64,000 nucleotides of DNA from Bifidobacterium sp. ESL0784 (lineage in GTDB: Bacteria > Actinomycetota > Actinomycetes > Actinomycetales > Bifidobacteriaceae): NCBI RefSeq assembly GCF_029433295.1, contig NZ_JAQTHV010000002.1:434001-498000 (forward strand). The letters run 5' to 3'. Within the stretch, counting starts at the first letter, position 1, and each line of letters starts with the position of its first letter. Positions 52,801 to 61,720 of the stretch are shown here, piece after piece. A model generated the notes under the pieces. The model was not told the origin of the DNA and searched no databases. It saw only the letters and a list, made by a program, of their open reading frames with translations. The position numbers and the translations under genes are program-made.

Positions 52801-55800
52801 TCCGGAATTGGGCACTCCGCTGACAGCACCAGGCGTAAAGACAATCGAATGGGCCGGATCGCCGGGGCCTCCCTGGCCGGTATAGCGCAGTTCGGCGGGC
52901 AGGTCGGCGCTCACCTTGTCAATATCGAGGTACCCGGTGCCGATGTTGGAGAAGTAGACATCCCACGGCACCATCTGCCCGACCTCGACCGAAGGAGTAC
53001 CGTTGTTGGCCACCTCGCTCACGCCGAGACCGGCTATGCCGGAGCCCCAGATCATAGAGGTACTGGTATCGGCAGAGGTGGATTGGTCGGGGTTGACGCC
53101 ATCGCGCAGAATGCTTTCCGCTTCGGAGGAGACCGCGTTGGGCTCGCTGCCCGGGTAGACGACGTTCTGTGTATCGTTGCCGCGCTCGGTTGTGCGCTGG
53201 GCCACCCGATATTGGATCTGCGAATTCCAAGAGACGTTGCTGGAATCCGTGAACAACTTTGGATTGCCAAGAGCGTCCGGGTTGGTGAAAGCGAAACGCA
53301 ACCCTTGGATATCGTTGTATTGTGCCGACGTTACCGGCAAATCATAAGCCACACTTCCGCCGGGAAGCTGCGCCTGCTCGGCTCCGTCTTTCCATCCCAT
53401 CGCGCCGCCGGGCCCGAACGGCCCGTAGACACCGATCTTCACCTTCGTGGCGCCTGCAGGGAACGTGAGCTGCGTGAGGCCGGTGAAGTTGAAGTTCTTC
53501 CAGAAGTGACCGGTTTTGGTAGAGCTGCCGCTCTTGCCCTGACCGTCGGGCCAGCTCGTCAACGTCACCTTGGTGGGCGAAAGCGTGGAATCCGCACTCG
53601 CTCCGTTGGTGCTGTTCGCGTTCATCGTGACAGTCTGCGGCACTTGTGGATTGACCTCGACCAGGTTGTTGGGAGCGATGGTCTCGCCGATGGAGGTCAG
53701 CAGGCTTCCGGTGCGGTAATTGACGTTCGTTCTGATGAACTTGGTGGGCTTATCTGCCGCATCGCTGTCGGTGATCGGCGCGTAGATCTGCGCGGTGGCA
53801 CGGCTGACGTAGGCATTATTGCCCTCGGCGGCGCTTGGCACAAACGGCTGGTTTGTAGCACGTAATGTGTCACGCACGCGTGCCGTCAGCTTCACATGCA
53901 CGTAGTTGCCTTTAGTCAGGGTCGGGCCAACCGTTGCCGGGTCGGAGGAACCTTGGAAAGTGACCGCAACGGCGACGACATTGGCAAGGTCGGCTTCCGT
54001 CATGGCGTTGGCCTGCGCGGCGGTCGTGATCGACGGATCGACGGCGAAAGTGCCGCTGCCGGTCGCGTAATTGGTCGGCGTATAGCGAAGAATATAGACA
54101 CGCGAATCGGCAAGCGATATCTGGCTTGGGTCGTCTGCGCCGATATCGATATGGGTCAGCGTCTGGCGGTTGAACATGTTGGGCATCGTCGAGGTGGAAT
54201 CGAGCTTGCCTGTGCCGATATCGGGAACCTGCGATGCGGTGAATGGATTCTGCGTGGCCGCGAACGGGGTATTGGCGGTATAGCAGCTGGTCTGGCTGCC
54301 GGTATCACATTCCGAAGGCGTGACGATACGCAGGTACGAGGCACGGTTCGCAGAATCGTTGGTCGCAGAGATGTCATACGTTTGCGTCGGATAGGAACCG
54401 ACCGGGACGGAAACACCATGCGGCGGTACCAGAAGGTTATACGTTCCTCCATCGCCTTCCTTGATGGCCGCTTTGTAATCAGTGATGTCGAGCTTCGCAC
54501 CATTCTTCGCCACGTAATACAACATGCTCGGATAGGCGGGATCCGCGGCCGTCGCCCTTTCGGCATCCAACCTGTCATTCTGCGGCTGATGATGGCTCGT
54601 GTCGCCCGCATGCAGCACGCTGCCAGTGACGAACGTGCCTGCCCCACGTTTCTTGTCGCGAATCTGCCAAGTGGCTGAGAAATCACGCGTTGGGGCAGAA
54701 GCCACGACGCCCGTTCCCGGATGGGGCACGTAGGTCTTGCCTGCCGCGATGTCGGCACTACGGGCGGCATCGTCCGGCGCCAGGTTCACCTCGAGGCCGG
54801 TGACATCCTCAATATCACCGCTCGGCACCGTGTAACCCTTAAAGGAACGGTCGGCGTTCTGCCACGTTCCGTCCGGCGCCGGCACCGTGACCCAAGCGCC
54901 AGCGGAAGCGCGGAAGACCCGCACCTCGGTGATTTTGTCATACTTCAAATACCAACCGTTGGTATACGGGGTGTCCGAAACGGCAATGGGATCGATGGAA
55001 ATCAGATTGAAAACGTCATGCCATTGATCGTTGTGCGCACCCGCGTCCGGATAATCCGCCACATCTCCGGACTGCTTGACCGACACGGAAACCATATCCG
55101 AGTCGACGCCCCAGTTGAGATGCGAGGTGACTTTCTTGCTGGACAGCGAGGCCACGGCACTGATTGGAGCCCCGGAAGCGTCGGGATCGGTGAACGTCGT
55201 GCTGATCCAGTCGTTGACGCCGTAGAAATCATGACCGATATGGGGATCCGGATTATTGAACGTGAAGATGCCGACCTTCTTCTGATTGGTCGCATCTGCG
55301 TCGAGAGCGTTGCTGTGGACGACATGGCCATCATCCGTCACACCGGAAGTGGCGAGACTGGTGGTGTTACCGTAATCGTATTTCGTCGGCTGCTGCGGGC
55401 CGGGATTGTCAAGGACGTCGGTCGGACCGGATCCGTCACGTTTCTGGTCACGGGCGACGAAACTGACATACTGAGAAATCGAGGTGCTGCCGGCGAAGGC
55501 GTTGTTGGCGCCCTGGGCTTCGAGCTTGAAGCGTATGCCGGTGACCTGGTCCGGAGTCGCGCCAGAATGGGCGGCGCCCAGTTTAGTCTTGAAATCCGCT
55601 GCGCCGAGGCTATACATATAACTTGTGTTCTGCTCGGCTTTGCTGTCGAGATCGACCCAGCCCACGCCTGGAAGGTTGACGCTGACGGTCAACTTGGTAT
55701 GGGCGGGAATCGGTGTGGCTTCGATGGCATTCAAATCGAAGACGTTCCAGAAATTATTAGTGTCGGAGGAGGTGCCGTCGTGGATCGTGCCGCTCCCGTC

Positions 55801-57816
55801 GATGGTCTTGTTGACCCAGGAATCTTCAACAGTGATGACATTGGGCTGCAGATAATCGGTGTTGGCACTGGTCGACTCGGAAAAACCAACCACCGCCTGA
55901 TGCTCGACCGGGACGGCATCGCTCGGGCTTACCGTCTTGTTCACGCTCACCAGTATCTGCGGCTTGACCAGCGTCATGGTCGCGGCCGGAGCCGTGGCGG
56001 ATGCCGTTGCCGTGTTGTACGCGATGACCTTCGCGGTGGTGTTGGCATCGGTGATATCCTGCGTGGTCTGGCCTGCTGGGAAGCTGTGCGCGCTTGAGGA
56101 CTTCACCGTGAACCTGACGGAAGTGTTTGCGCCGGCAACTATTGGATCAACGACGCTTCCAGCCGGAGTCGATCCGAACTTGATCTCGAAGGAAGAGATG
56201 TCACCGGTGGGTGGCGCCGGGACCGCGCCATTAGCGAATGTCACGCTCTGGTCAGGGCCGCCACCAAGCATGTGGTAGACAACCGTTCCGCTATCGGCAC
56301 CCGCCGGATATGCAATACCCTCTTTGAAACCGTCGAACTGAATATCGGAACTGAAGAAGCCGCTGCCAACCTTGGCTTCCATCTTTGCCACCGCCGAGTT
56401 GCCATTAGTAAGCACAACCGTTCCGACCGCCTTGTTGCCGGCCGGATGACGGGCCGGGTCGAGGGACTCGCTCACCGTGACGTTCAATTGGTTCGGCGAA
56501 AGCGTTACCGTCGCCGGGGCCGAAGCCGTCGGCACACCGGTTTGCGATCCCTTCGCGGCGTTGGCTTGAACGATGGGACTGACGGAAGACGACGTGCTCA
56601 ATCCGGCAAGCGGACTATTGCTCGCATCGTTGCGGTCAGTCGAACGCTGTTTGAGATTGAGGATAATCGGGCTGGCGGTCGCGGCATTCGGCGCCATCGT
56701 TCCGCCCGAGAAGGTGAAGCGGAGTCCGGCCACATCGCCGACGCTCACACCGGCGGGCAAGGCGAACGCAGGCGCGGCAACACCGTTGACCCAGTTCCAT
56801 TTGCCGGTACCGTCTTTGACATAGGCATCCGTCTGCACCTGCGTGACGCCTGCCGGCATCACCGTAGCGCCAAAACTATCAAAATCGAAGAAACGGAACG
56901 GGTTGTTGGTGTCAAGCGAAGTGGCATTCGCGCCGGCTTGAGCATCCTGCGGAATCTGGACGACAACCTTGTCGGCGTTGATGTTCGAGGTGTTCGTGAC
57001 GTTGAGTTTGAGAACCTGTGCCGCACCGGCCACGTACTGGGTATTGGCAGGATCAAACGAAGCCGTGCCTTTGGCCTCGAGCTTCTGGTCGATGCTCACC
57101 TTCGCCGTGGCCGACGAAGTCACCGACTTGGAATTGGAAGCGGAAAGCGTTGCGGAATTGATGAAATCGGTTTTGTTGCGCGGATCGCTTGGCGAGAAGT
57201 TTGCGGGAACCTGCAACGTGAGACCGACCGAGCCGTTCATACCTACGACCAAACCGGTCTTGTTGGTTCCGTCCGAAACAAATTGCTGGCCCGGGGTCAC
57301 CGTGAACGAGGTGCCGGCGCCAACGGTTGCGGGCCTCGAAGGCTGGTTCACCCCGCCTTCCTTCCATTGGACGTTTGCCTGCAGGGTCGAGCTGACGGTG
57401 AAATCAGTGATGACAAAGCCTTGCAGGGCCGCGGGGAGCTGATCGACGAGGCTCGCGTCTTCGCAGTTGGTCTCGGAGCAGCCGAGATTGAATTGATAGG
57501 TGAATTTGTCGCCGGGCTTGAGGGCCGTCGGGTTCGCGCCACCAACACCGTAAACGGATTGCGAGAAATTGAGGAATTGGTACTCCGGATCCCCCTGGGT
57601 GCCCACCTTATTACTACGCTGCGCAGATTGAGAGGAGCTGCTGGAAGGATTTGGATCGCTGGGGTTAGCTGAAGCGCTCACTCCGCCGCTCAGCAACGTT
57701 GCCACGGCAGCCACCATGGCCACGAGCCACTTCAGCTGTTTCTTGGTCTGCCCACCCGCATTCTGCGTTGTATCGGCTGCGTGCTTCATTGTTCGACGCC
57801 TGTCAAACCACTTCAT
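49864..57816 (-). CDS. Giant secreted surface protein with DUF5979-type repeats and non-canonical C-terminal anchor
   Basis: About 2650 residues. I start at the ATG at 57816 (MKWFDRRR) because AGGGGAG lies eight bases upstream; the frame is open to 57900. A long signal peptide (helix WLVAMVAAVATLLSGGVSA, about residues 30-48) directs secretion. The bulk is beta-rich, with several repeats of about 250 residues, each ending in a phrase like VTISVSPSDAVPVE or PQVPQTVT. The last 500 residues hold four DUF5979-type domains with paired Cys (for example GPFNFKAICTTSDGQ, GPFKIKATCTYQRDG). An Ala/Gly/Pro hinge and MARTG (2579-2583) come before the membrane helix and RRR. MARTG replaces LPXTG, and an acidic tail of 41 residues follows the arginines. 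It is probably an adhesin or stalk; anchor mode uncertain. Confidence 0.85.
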   Translation of the reverse strand: MKWFDRRRTMKHAADTTQNAGGQTKKQLKWLVAMVAAVATLLSGGVSASANPSDPNPSSSSSQSAQRSNKVGTQGDPEYQFLNFSQSVYGVGGANPTALKPGDKFTYQFNLGCSETNCEDASLVDQLPAALQGFVITDFTVSSTLQANVQWKEGGVNQPSRPATVGAGTSFTVTPGQQFVSDGTNKTGLVVGMNGSVGLTLQVPANFSPSDPRNKTDFINSATLSASNSKSVTSSATAKVSIDQKLEAKGTASFDPANTQYVAGAAQVLKLNVTNTSNINADKVVVQIPQDAQAGANATSLDTNNPFRFFDFDSFGATVMPAGVTQVQTDAYVKDGTGKWNWVNGVAAPAFALPAGVSVGDVAGLRFTFSGGTMAPNAATASPIILNLKQRSTDRNDASNSPLAGLSTSSSVSPIVQANAAKGSQTGVPTASAPATVTLSPNQLNVTVSESLDPARHPAGNKAVGTVVLTNGNSAVAKMEAKVGSGFFSSDIQFDGFKEGIAYPAGADSGTVVYHMLGGGPDQSVTFANGAVPAPPTGDISSFEIKFGSTPAGSVVDPIVAGANTSVRFTVKSSSAHSFPAGQTTQDITDANTTAKVIAYNTATASATAPAATMTLVKPQILVSVNKTVSPSDAVPVEHQAVVGFSESTSANTDYLQPNVITVEDSWVNKTIDGSGTIHDGTSSDTNNFWNVFDLNAIEATPIPAHTKLTVSVNLPGVGWVDLDSKAEQNTSYMYSLGAADFKTKLGAAHSGATPDQVTGIRFKLEAQGANNAFAGSTSISQYVSFVARDQKRDGSGPTDVLDNPGPQQPTKYDYGNTTSLATSGVTDDGHVVHSNALDADATNQKKVGIFTFNNPDPHIGHDFYGVNDWISTTFTDPDASGAPISAVASLSSKKVTSHLNWGVDSDMVSVSVKQSGDVADYPDAGAHNDQWHDVFNLISIDPIAVSDTPYTNGWYLKYDKITEVRVFRASAGAWVTVPAPDGTWQNADRSFKGYTVPSGDIEDVTGLEVNLAPDDAARSADIAAGKTYVPHPGTGVVASAPTRDFSATWQIRDKKRGAGTFVTGSVLHAGDTSHHQPQNDRLDAERATAADPAYPSMLYYVAKNGAKLDITDYKAAIKEGDGGTYNLLVPPHGVSVPVGSYPTQTYDISATNDSANRASYLRIVTPSECDTGSQTSCYTANTPFAATQNPFTASQVPDIGTGKLDSTSTMPNMFNRQTLTHIDIGADDPSQISLADSRVYILRYTPTNYATGSGTFAVDPSITTAAQANAMTEADLANVVAVAVTFQGSSDPATVGPTLTKGNYVHVKLTARVRDTLRATNQPFVPSAAEGNNAYVSRATAQIYAPITDSDAADKPTKFIRTNVNYRTGSLLTSIGETIAPNNLVEVNPQVPQTVTMNANSTNGASADSTLSPTKVTLTSWPDGQGKSGSSTKTGHFWKNFNFTGLTQLTFPAGATKVKIGVYGPFGPGGAMGWKDGAEQAQLPGGSVAYDLPVTSAQYNDIQGLRFAFTNPDALGNPKLFTDSSNVSWNSQIQYRVAQRTTERGNDTQNVVYPGSEPNAVSSEAESILRDGVNPDQSTSADTSTSMIWGSGIAGLGVSEVANNGTPSVEVGQMVPWDVYFSNIGTGYLDIDKVSADLPAELRYTGQGGPGDPAHSIVFTPGAVSGVPNSGQLNTEPTLDSSNPNKLVFSWPAGKSRMLPGEVVKMTIWLEVEPGAMAGANVNLPVTVTSKKHLTRLWYVDGHPNTVDPVTDGTSPLSIGGKVTAFVTPSSGENVYIVGGVKGSKPGAVNTLDPAQTCTPTLTALDGHSYYRAPCRANTAVGGKDDWVLHMVNAGTTTEKKVQFFEQLPAKHDKSVVASSDYRGSTYHPELTGAPSVVGAPAGTTVTIEASTDTSPCVGTWSTLPGISGSPANTSCSASTWIPSASVTDWSKVTGLRITLDFTTSTDHGLVPGKGADVTYTAKNVPATSPGSLADDSDPSVPVSLDQAAGVQEAWGQFGILYTSADGTMHPAAPERFGTRIATGSLKVNKAVEGAAASAYTPQQVRASVTCKDADGNSILFGGQSHGLITLNKQIDGTYAAGRLPGIPLSVDGSGSGNTVCTVSEDGTLGQFGEAARTVSVNGDNNTSDSDTVNITAGDTLDGTNNPTNAVVAAQSAKITNTYRYSGLSVTKKVDTKADKGSFGPFNFKAICTTSDGQTVKFNGGRDDSVSFTLSDGQTWSAPADTVPANSTCTITETDTSAADKTVFTGDNVTDNTNGSASVRVGDGSASDIAHLVATTVTNHYDAGTLTVNRAVSGAGASRYGSVPVTFKAVCDYRGQQLLNERFDLAGSATKSFGVFPAGTQCTITQVTDSGATNHTFLPANGQVTIATVAQAGAADAAAVASSVVPGSVPGTPTLINDLSSVTVAETDRYDVGQVPIVLKRTGDESAVQSRGNGPFKIKATCTYQRDGDPVSIDLGGDDTFVLNGSNGYSTTLNDILLGAHCAVVQTDSAGADSTSIAPVNGEETVVEATSRNTVTITDVFRNKPSLAGPVAGPVSAPVAGPIAGPVGGLLGANGSAPNGSRVNGSAANGRSSMARTGAAVAGIVVLIIILLAGGAIILYMRRRSTGGDESDTALDDSGDSVESGKPNGSDDSPSTDSGETNHGM

Positions 57817-58295
57817 ATCTCTAACTCCCCTGGCCTTCGGATCAGAGCCTCGCGGCATATGCATTATCACAAGGGGACACTTTCCCCATTCCCCCGTCAA
57901 TGCCGTTTTGCATAAATCCTTTGCCTATAACCAAAAAGCACATTAACTAAAAATATTTACCATCATCCTATCAGCGTATCGCAATTGAGAAATAAACATT
58001 TTAGGCATAGTTGTATAAAGCGCTGAAAATAAAGGATACTGCCCAGTACTTATCGATGCGTTCAGGCTTTAATCAGATGAAGAATCCTGATTTATTTTAT
58101 GTAAAACCTTATAAATTATAATTGATTTATCTATTTTATTAAACTGTATATATAAGAAACATCCAGTTATTATAATATGATATATTGCACGTTCTCAGGC
58201 TGCATCGCAAACCTGGTATTTTCAAATTACGCCTCAAGAGATGAGACTCCGCAACACCGCCGAAACCGGGGCTTGGAACAATCTCCGCCTTTGTG
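57817..58295. promoter_or_regulatory. AT-rich region upstream of the giant gene
   Basis: About 480 bases, strongly AT-rich at 57940-58180, between the giant gene and menE. It must contain the giant gene's promoter on the minus strand. No gene or clear repeat was seen. Confidence 0.45.
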
Positions 58296-60182
58296 TTAGT
58301 TTTCGCCGAGCAGGAAGCGACGGATCTTGCCCGTGCTCGTGCGCGGCAGGGAATCAACACGATAAAAACGCTGCGGCACTTTATAATGCGCCAGATTGTC
58401 CCGGCCGAACTCTCGCCACCGCGCGTCTAAGGAGCCCGAAACCTCTGCGCGGGCTTGCTTCGCCTTACTGCAGCGATCGCTCTCAACCGATTCATCGGTT
58501 TCCCGGCCGTCAACTCGCGATGTCGGTTCGCCGGTAGTAATCGCCCCGGCCCTGATAGCAGGCATATTTTTTGCGGCGGATTCGTCGGCATCCGATTCGT
58601 CAGGAACGGGAGCGGCTACGCTGGGTTGCCTGTTTTCCGCAAGCCTGTCGTAACCCTCTTTGCACACCACGTAAGCTACCGGAACCTCGCCCCACTTTTC
58701 GTCGGGCTCGGCGGTGACGGCAATGTCATCAATGCCCGGGCATTCGGCGTAGACGCGCTCGACCTCCTCGGGGAAAACGTGCTCGCCGCCGGAAATCATC
58801 ATATTGTCAAGCCGGCCGTCGACGTAAAGATAGCCGTCGTCGTCAAGATGACCGACATCGCCGGTGCGGTACCAGCCGTCACCGGTTTTCCTGGCCTCGA
58901 AAACGCCGGGGCGATTGAGATAGCCTGGCGTGAGCGCGCCGGTTTTGATAAGGATTTCACCGGTTTCGTCCGCAAGCTCGAGCGAGGTGGTGAAGTACGG
59001 TTTGCCGCTTGCCAGCAGCTTGCGAGCGCCGTCGCCCGTGCCGGTGCCGACGATCTGCGAGCAGGTTTCGGTCATACCGTACGAACGCACCACGATCATG
59101 CCAAGCTTGTTGCAGCGTTTAAGCAGTTTGAGGTCGGACTTTTCGCCGCCCAGAATGAAACCCTTGAAGGCAGGGGAATAGCCGAAATTGGCCGGCAAGG
59201 AGACCGGGTCCGACACAGAACTTTCAATGCCGGAATTATCGGAACCCAATGCTTGGACGGAAGGCACATCCGATTGTGACGCTCGGGAAGAACGTGCACC
59301 TGAATCCGCAATATTTTCAGCATTATTATTCGGCATACCAACGGATGCAATCGCGGAATCCGAAAGCCCCAACGCGCCCGATATTCGTCGCTCATGCTCA
59401 GGCACCAGCTCCTTGAGCATCGTCGGGACGACGGAAACCCACGTCACCGGCTCATTGGTGAGAATCCGTTCCATTTCCGGGGCGTCAAAATGATTCATCA
59501 GACGCACTGCCACACCGAAAATGAGACCACGCAGAATGATGGAATAGCCGCTGATGTGGAAAATCGGAACGGCACAAAGCCACTCGTCGGCGGGGCTCGT
59601 GCCGAGGTTCAGCGCCACGCTCGTCGCGGAAGTGAAGTGGTTGCGCACGGTCTGCTGAATGCCTTTCGGCGCGCCCGTCGAGCCGGAAGTGAACATGATG
59701 CTCACCACCTGGTCGTCGCTGAACTCACGCGGAATCGGCGAAATTCGCAGGGAAGCAGCAGAGTTATCACCAAGTTTGAAACTGTCAGCCTTCGTGAATA
59801 TCTCGTCGAAACCGACAATATGGACGTTGCCATCGGCTGAAGCTCCATCCAGCAAATCATCGGGGAGGCTGTCGTCCTTGAGACAGCAGGCGACTCCGGC
59901 GTCGCGCATCTGGCCGGCGAGCTCGTCATTGGTCAGGCGTTTGTTGAGCCACACGACGGTCTTGCCGTATAGCAGCAGCGTGACAGCCAGCAGGTAGCCG
60001 CGGACGTTGTTATTGGAGACCATCGCCACGTTCTGTGTTTTGAATGCACCGAACTTGCTGAGCACGCCGCCCAGCCGTTGGGCCTCGTCGAACACGTCGC
60101 CGAACGTATAGCGCGTCTCGCCGTCGAACACAGCCGTGCGTTCCGGCGTGAGCATCGCACGTTTCAGTACCCAATTGTCCAT
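58296..60182 (-). CDS. menE: o-Succinylbenzoate-CoA ligase (MenE-like acyl-CoA synthetase) with two low-complexity inserts
   Basis: About 628 residues. It belongs to the adenylate-forming enzymes: MFTSGSTGAPKGI (about 165-177) is the P-loop, SYGMTETCSQIVG binds the adenylate, GWYRTGDVG and DGRLDNMMISGGEHV follow, and the end PRTSTGKIRRFL carries the catalytic lysine. Next to menB this points to MenE, which activates o-succinylbenzoate for menaquinone synthesis. Two Ser/Asp/Ala-rich inserts of about 60-80 residues (about 275-345 and 510-590) make it longer than usual MenE proteins (about 450-500). The ATG at 60182 has GGGGGA upstream. The specific MenE call rests partly on the neighbour. Confidence 0.85.
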   Translation of the reverse strand: MDNWVLKRAMLTPERTAVFDGETRYTFGDVFDEAQRLGGVLSKFGAFKTQNVAMVSNNNVRGYLLAVTLLLYGKTVVWLNKRLTNDELAGQMRDAGVACCLKDDSLPDDLLDGASADGNVHIVGFDEIFTKADSFKLGDNSAASLRISPIPREFSDDQVVSIMFTSGSTGAPKGIQQTVRNHFTSATSVALNLGTSPADEWLCAVPIFHISGYSIILRGLIFGVAVRLMNHFDAPEMERILTNEPVTWVSVVPTMLKELVPEHERRISGALGLSDSAIASVGMPNNNAENIADSGARSSRASQSDVPSVQALGSDNSGIESSVSDPVSLPANFGYSPAFKGFILGGEKSDLKLLKRCNKLGMIVVRSYGMTETCSQIVGTGTGDGARKLLASGKPYFTTSLELADETGEILIKTGALTPGYLNRPGVFEARKTGDGWYRTGDVGHLDDDGYLYVDGRLDNMMISGGEHVFPEEVERVYAECPGIDDIAVTAEPDEKWGEVPVAYVVCKEGYDRLAENRQPSVAAPVPDESDADESAAKNMPAIRAGAITTGEPTSRVDGRETDESVESDRCSKAKQARAEVSGSLDARWREFGRDNLAHYKVPQRFYRVDSLPRTSTGKIRRFLLGEN

Positions 60183-60276
60183 CACAGATTCCCCCAATCC
60201 GTTTCGACTATGCCATAGTCAAGCAACCGTTGCGCACGCGCAGGCTGAGACCCGGGGCGTGGGCAACGGCTTGCGA

Positions 60277-61101
60277 TCACGGGAATTTCGGGAACTGGTC
60301 GAAGTCGGGCGTGCGCTTCTGGTTGAACGCGTCGCGACCCTCCTTCGCCTCGTCGGTGGTGTAGAAAAGCATCGTCGCGTCGCCGCCGAGCTGCTGCAGG
60401 CCCGCGAGCCCGTCGGTGGCCGCGTTCATGGAGGCCTTGATGAAGCGCAGGGCCATGGGCGACTTGGTCAAGAGCTCGTCGCACCACTTGAGTGTCTCGG
60501 TCTCGATGTCCGCGAGCGGCACGACCTTGTTGATCCAACCCATCTGCAGCGCCTCTTCAGCAGAATAGAAGTGGCCGAGGAACCAGACTTCCTTCGCGCG
60601 CTTCTGTCCGATGACGTCAGCGAGCAGGCCGGAGCCGTAGCCCGCGTCGAAGCTGCCGACCTTGGGCCCGGTCTGACCGAACTTCGCGTTGTCGGCCGCA
60701 ATCGTCAGGTCGCAGACCAGTTGCAGCACGTTGCCGCCGCCGACCGACCAACCCTTGACCATCGCGATGACTGGCTTCGGGATGATGCGGATCAAGTGCT
60801 GCAGATCGAGCACATTGAGGCGCGGAACCTGGTCGCTGCCGACGTATCCGCCGTTGCCACGCACTCCCTGGTCGCCGCCCGACGAGAAGGCGAGGTCGCC
60901 CGCGCCGGTGAAGATGATGACGCCGATCGTGGCGTCGTCGCGGCAGAGCGTGAAGGCGTCAATCAGCTCTTCAATGGTTTTCGGCGTGAAGGCGTTTCGC
61001 TTCTCGGGCCGATTGATGGTAATTTTGGCTATATGGTCGAGTCGCTCGAACAGTATTTCGTCGTATGTTTTGACGGTCTCAAAATCGTGACTTGTCGCCA
61101 T
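60277..61101 (-). CDS. menB: 1,4-Dihydroxy-2-naphthoyl-CoA synthase
   Basis: A 274-residue crotonase-fold enzyme that closes the naphthalene ring of menaquinone. Diagnostic stretches are [43 protein letters not shown] and the end [12 protein letters not shown], which align well with MenB and not with general enoyl-CoA hydratases. The ATG has AAGGAG upstream. It is followed by menE after 94 bases on the same strand, and the thioesterase gene diverges from it. Confidence 0.95.
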   Translation of the reverse strand: MATSHDFETVKTYDEILFERLDHIAKITINRPEKRNAFTPKTIEELIDAFTLCRDDATIGVIIFTGAGDLAFSSGGDQGVRGNGGYVGSDQVPRLNVLDLQHLIRIIPKPVIAMVKGWSVGGGNVLQLVCDLTIAADNAKFGQTGPKVGSFDAGYGSGLLADVIGQKRAKEVWFLGHFYSAEEALQMGWINKVVPLADIETETLKWCDELLTKSPMALRFIKASMNAATDGLAGLQQLGGDATMLFYTTDEAKEGRDAFNQKRTPDFDQFPKFP

Positions 61102-61151
61102 GCTGGCTCCTTAGCGTCATGTCCCCTATTGCGAATGCGAGGTTCGATAGT

Positions 61152-61517
61152 ATGTCACTTGCGAATTATCTGGGCATCAAACAACAGGAAATCTCGCGGT
61201 CAAAGGTCATCTTAACATTGCCGGTTACAGAAAACGTTCTACAACCCTTCGGGATTCTGCACGGCGGCGTCAATGCTGTTTTGGCTGAGGAGGCCGCAAG
61301 TTTGGGCGCGATGGCACGGCTTGATGCCTCTCACGTCGCGGTCGGAGTAGACATCAGCACGCATCACTTCCGCCCTGTGACGTCTGGCACATTGACCGCC
61401 ACCGCAACTCCCGAAAATGTCGGTAAAACGTTGCAAACATGGCGTGTAGAGATACGTATGGGCAGCAAGCTCACCAGTATTTCAACAGTCACATTAGCTG
61501 TCCGCGAACGCCAATGA
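61152..61517 (+). CDS. menI: Hotdog thioesterase, DHNA-CoA hydrolase type
   Basis: A 121-residue PaaI/MenI-like hotdog thioesterase. The active-site pattern is LQPFGILHGGVNAVLAEEAAS, with the HGG turn and Glu. The frame is open from 61092; I choose the ATG at 61152 because GAGG lies nine bases before it and the family usually begins near NYLGIKQ. It is divergent from menB, and MenI hydrolyses the product of MenB (1,4-dihydroxy-2-naphthoyl-CoA), so the context supports the symbol. A general acyl-CoA thioesterase is the alternative. Confidence 0.72.
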   Translation: MSLANYLGIKQQEISRSKVILTLPVTENVLQPFGILHGGVNAVLAEEAASLGAMARLDASHVAVGVDISTHHFRPVTSGTLTATATPENVGKTLQTWRVEIRMGSKLTSISTVTLAVRERQ

Positions 61518-61607
61518 TTCCCAACGAATCATATGGGGCATTCCCCGGAATTCAGAGTAGATTTTCAAAATCCGCTGAATACCAATCAGACATTCACTCT
61601 TCGCAAC

Positions 61608-61649
61608 TATCTCCAAAAAAATGTAGAAATTTACATTTTTTCGGAGATA
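61608..61649. promoter_or_regulatory. Long inverted repeat between thioesterase and ATPase
   Basis: TATCTCCAAAAAAATGTA (61608-61625) pairs with TACATTTTTTCGGAGATA (ending 61649), one mismatch. It can act as a terminator of the thioesterase transcript, or as an operator/promoter of the ATPase at 61721. Confidence 0.6.
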
Positions 61650-61720
61650 ACTTCGGTAATCGGGTATGATGGATAGCCAAGGAACGAGTAAACCGGGCTT
61701 GTAACAGCAGGGGGCAAAAC

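Noticed and set aside
51970..53865. A 631-codon plus-strand frame inside the giant gene
   Set aside because: Arg/Gly-rich antisense product without domains; the giant frame is continuous for 8 kb with a signal peptide and terminator.
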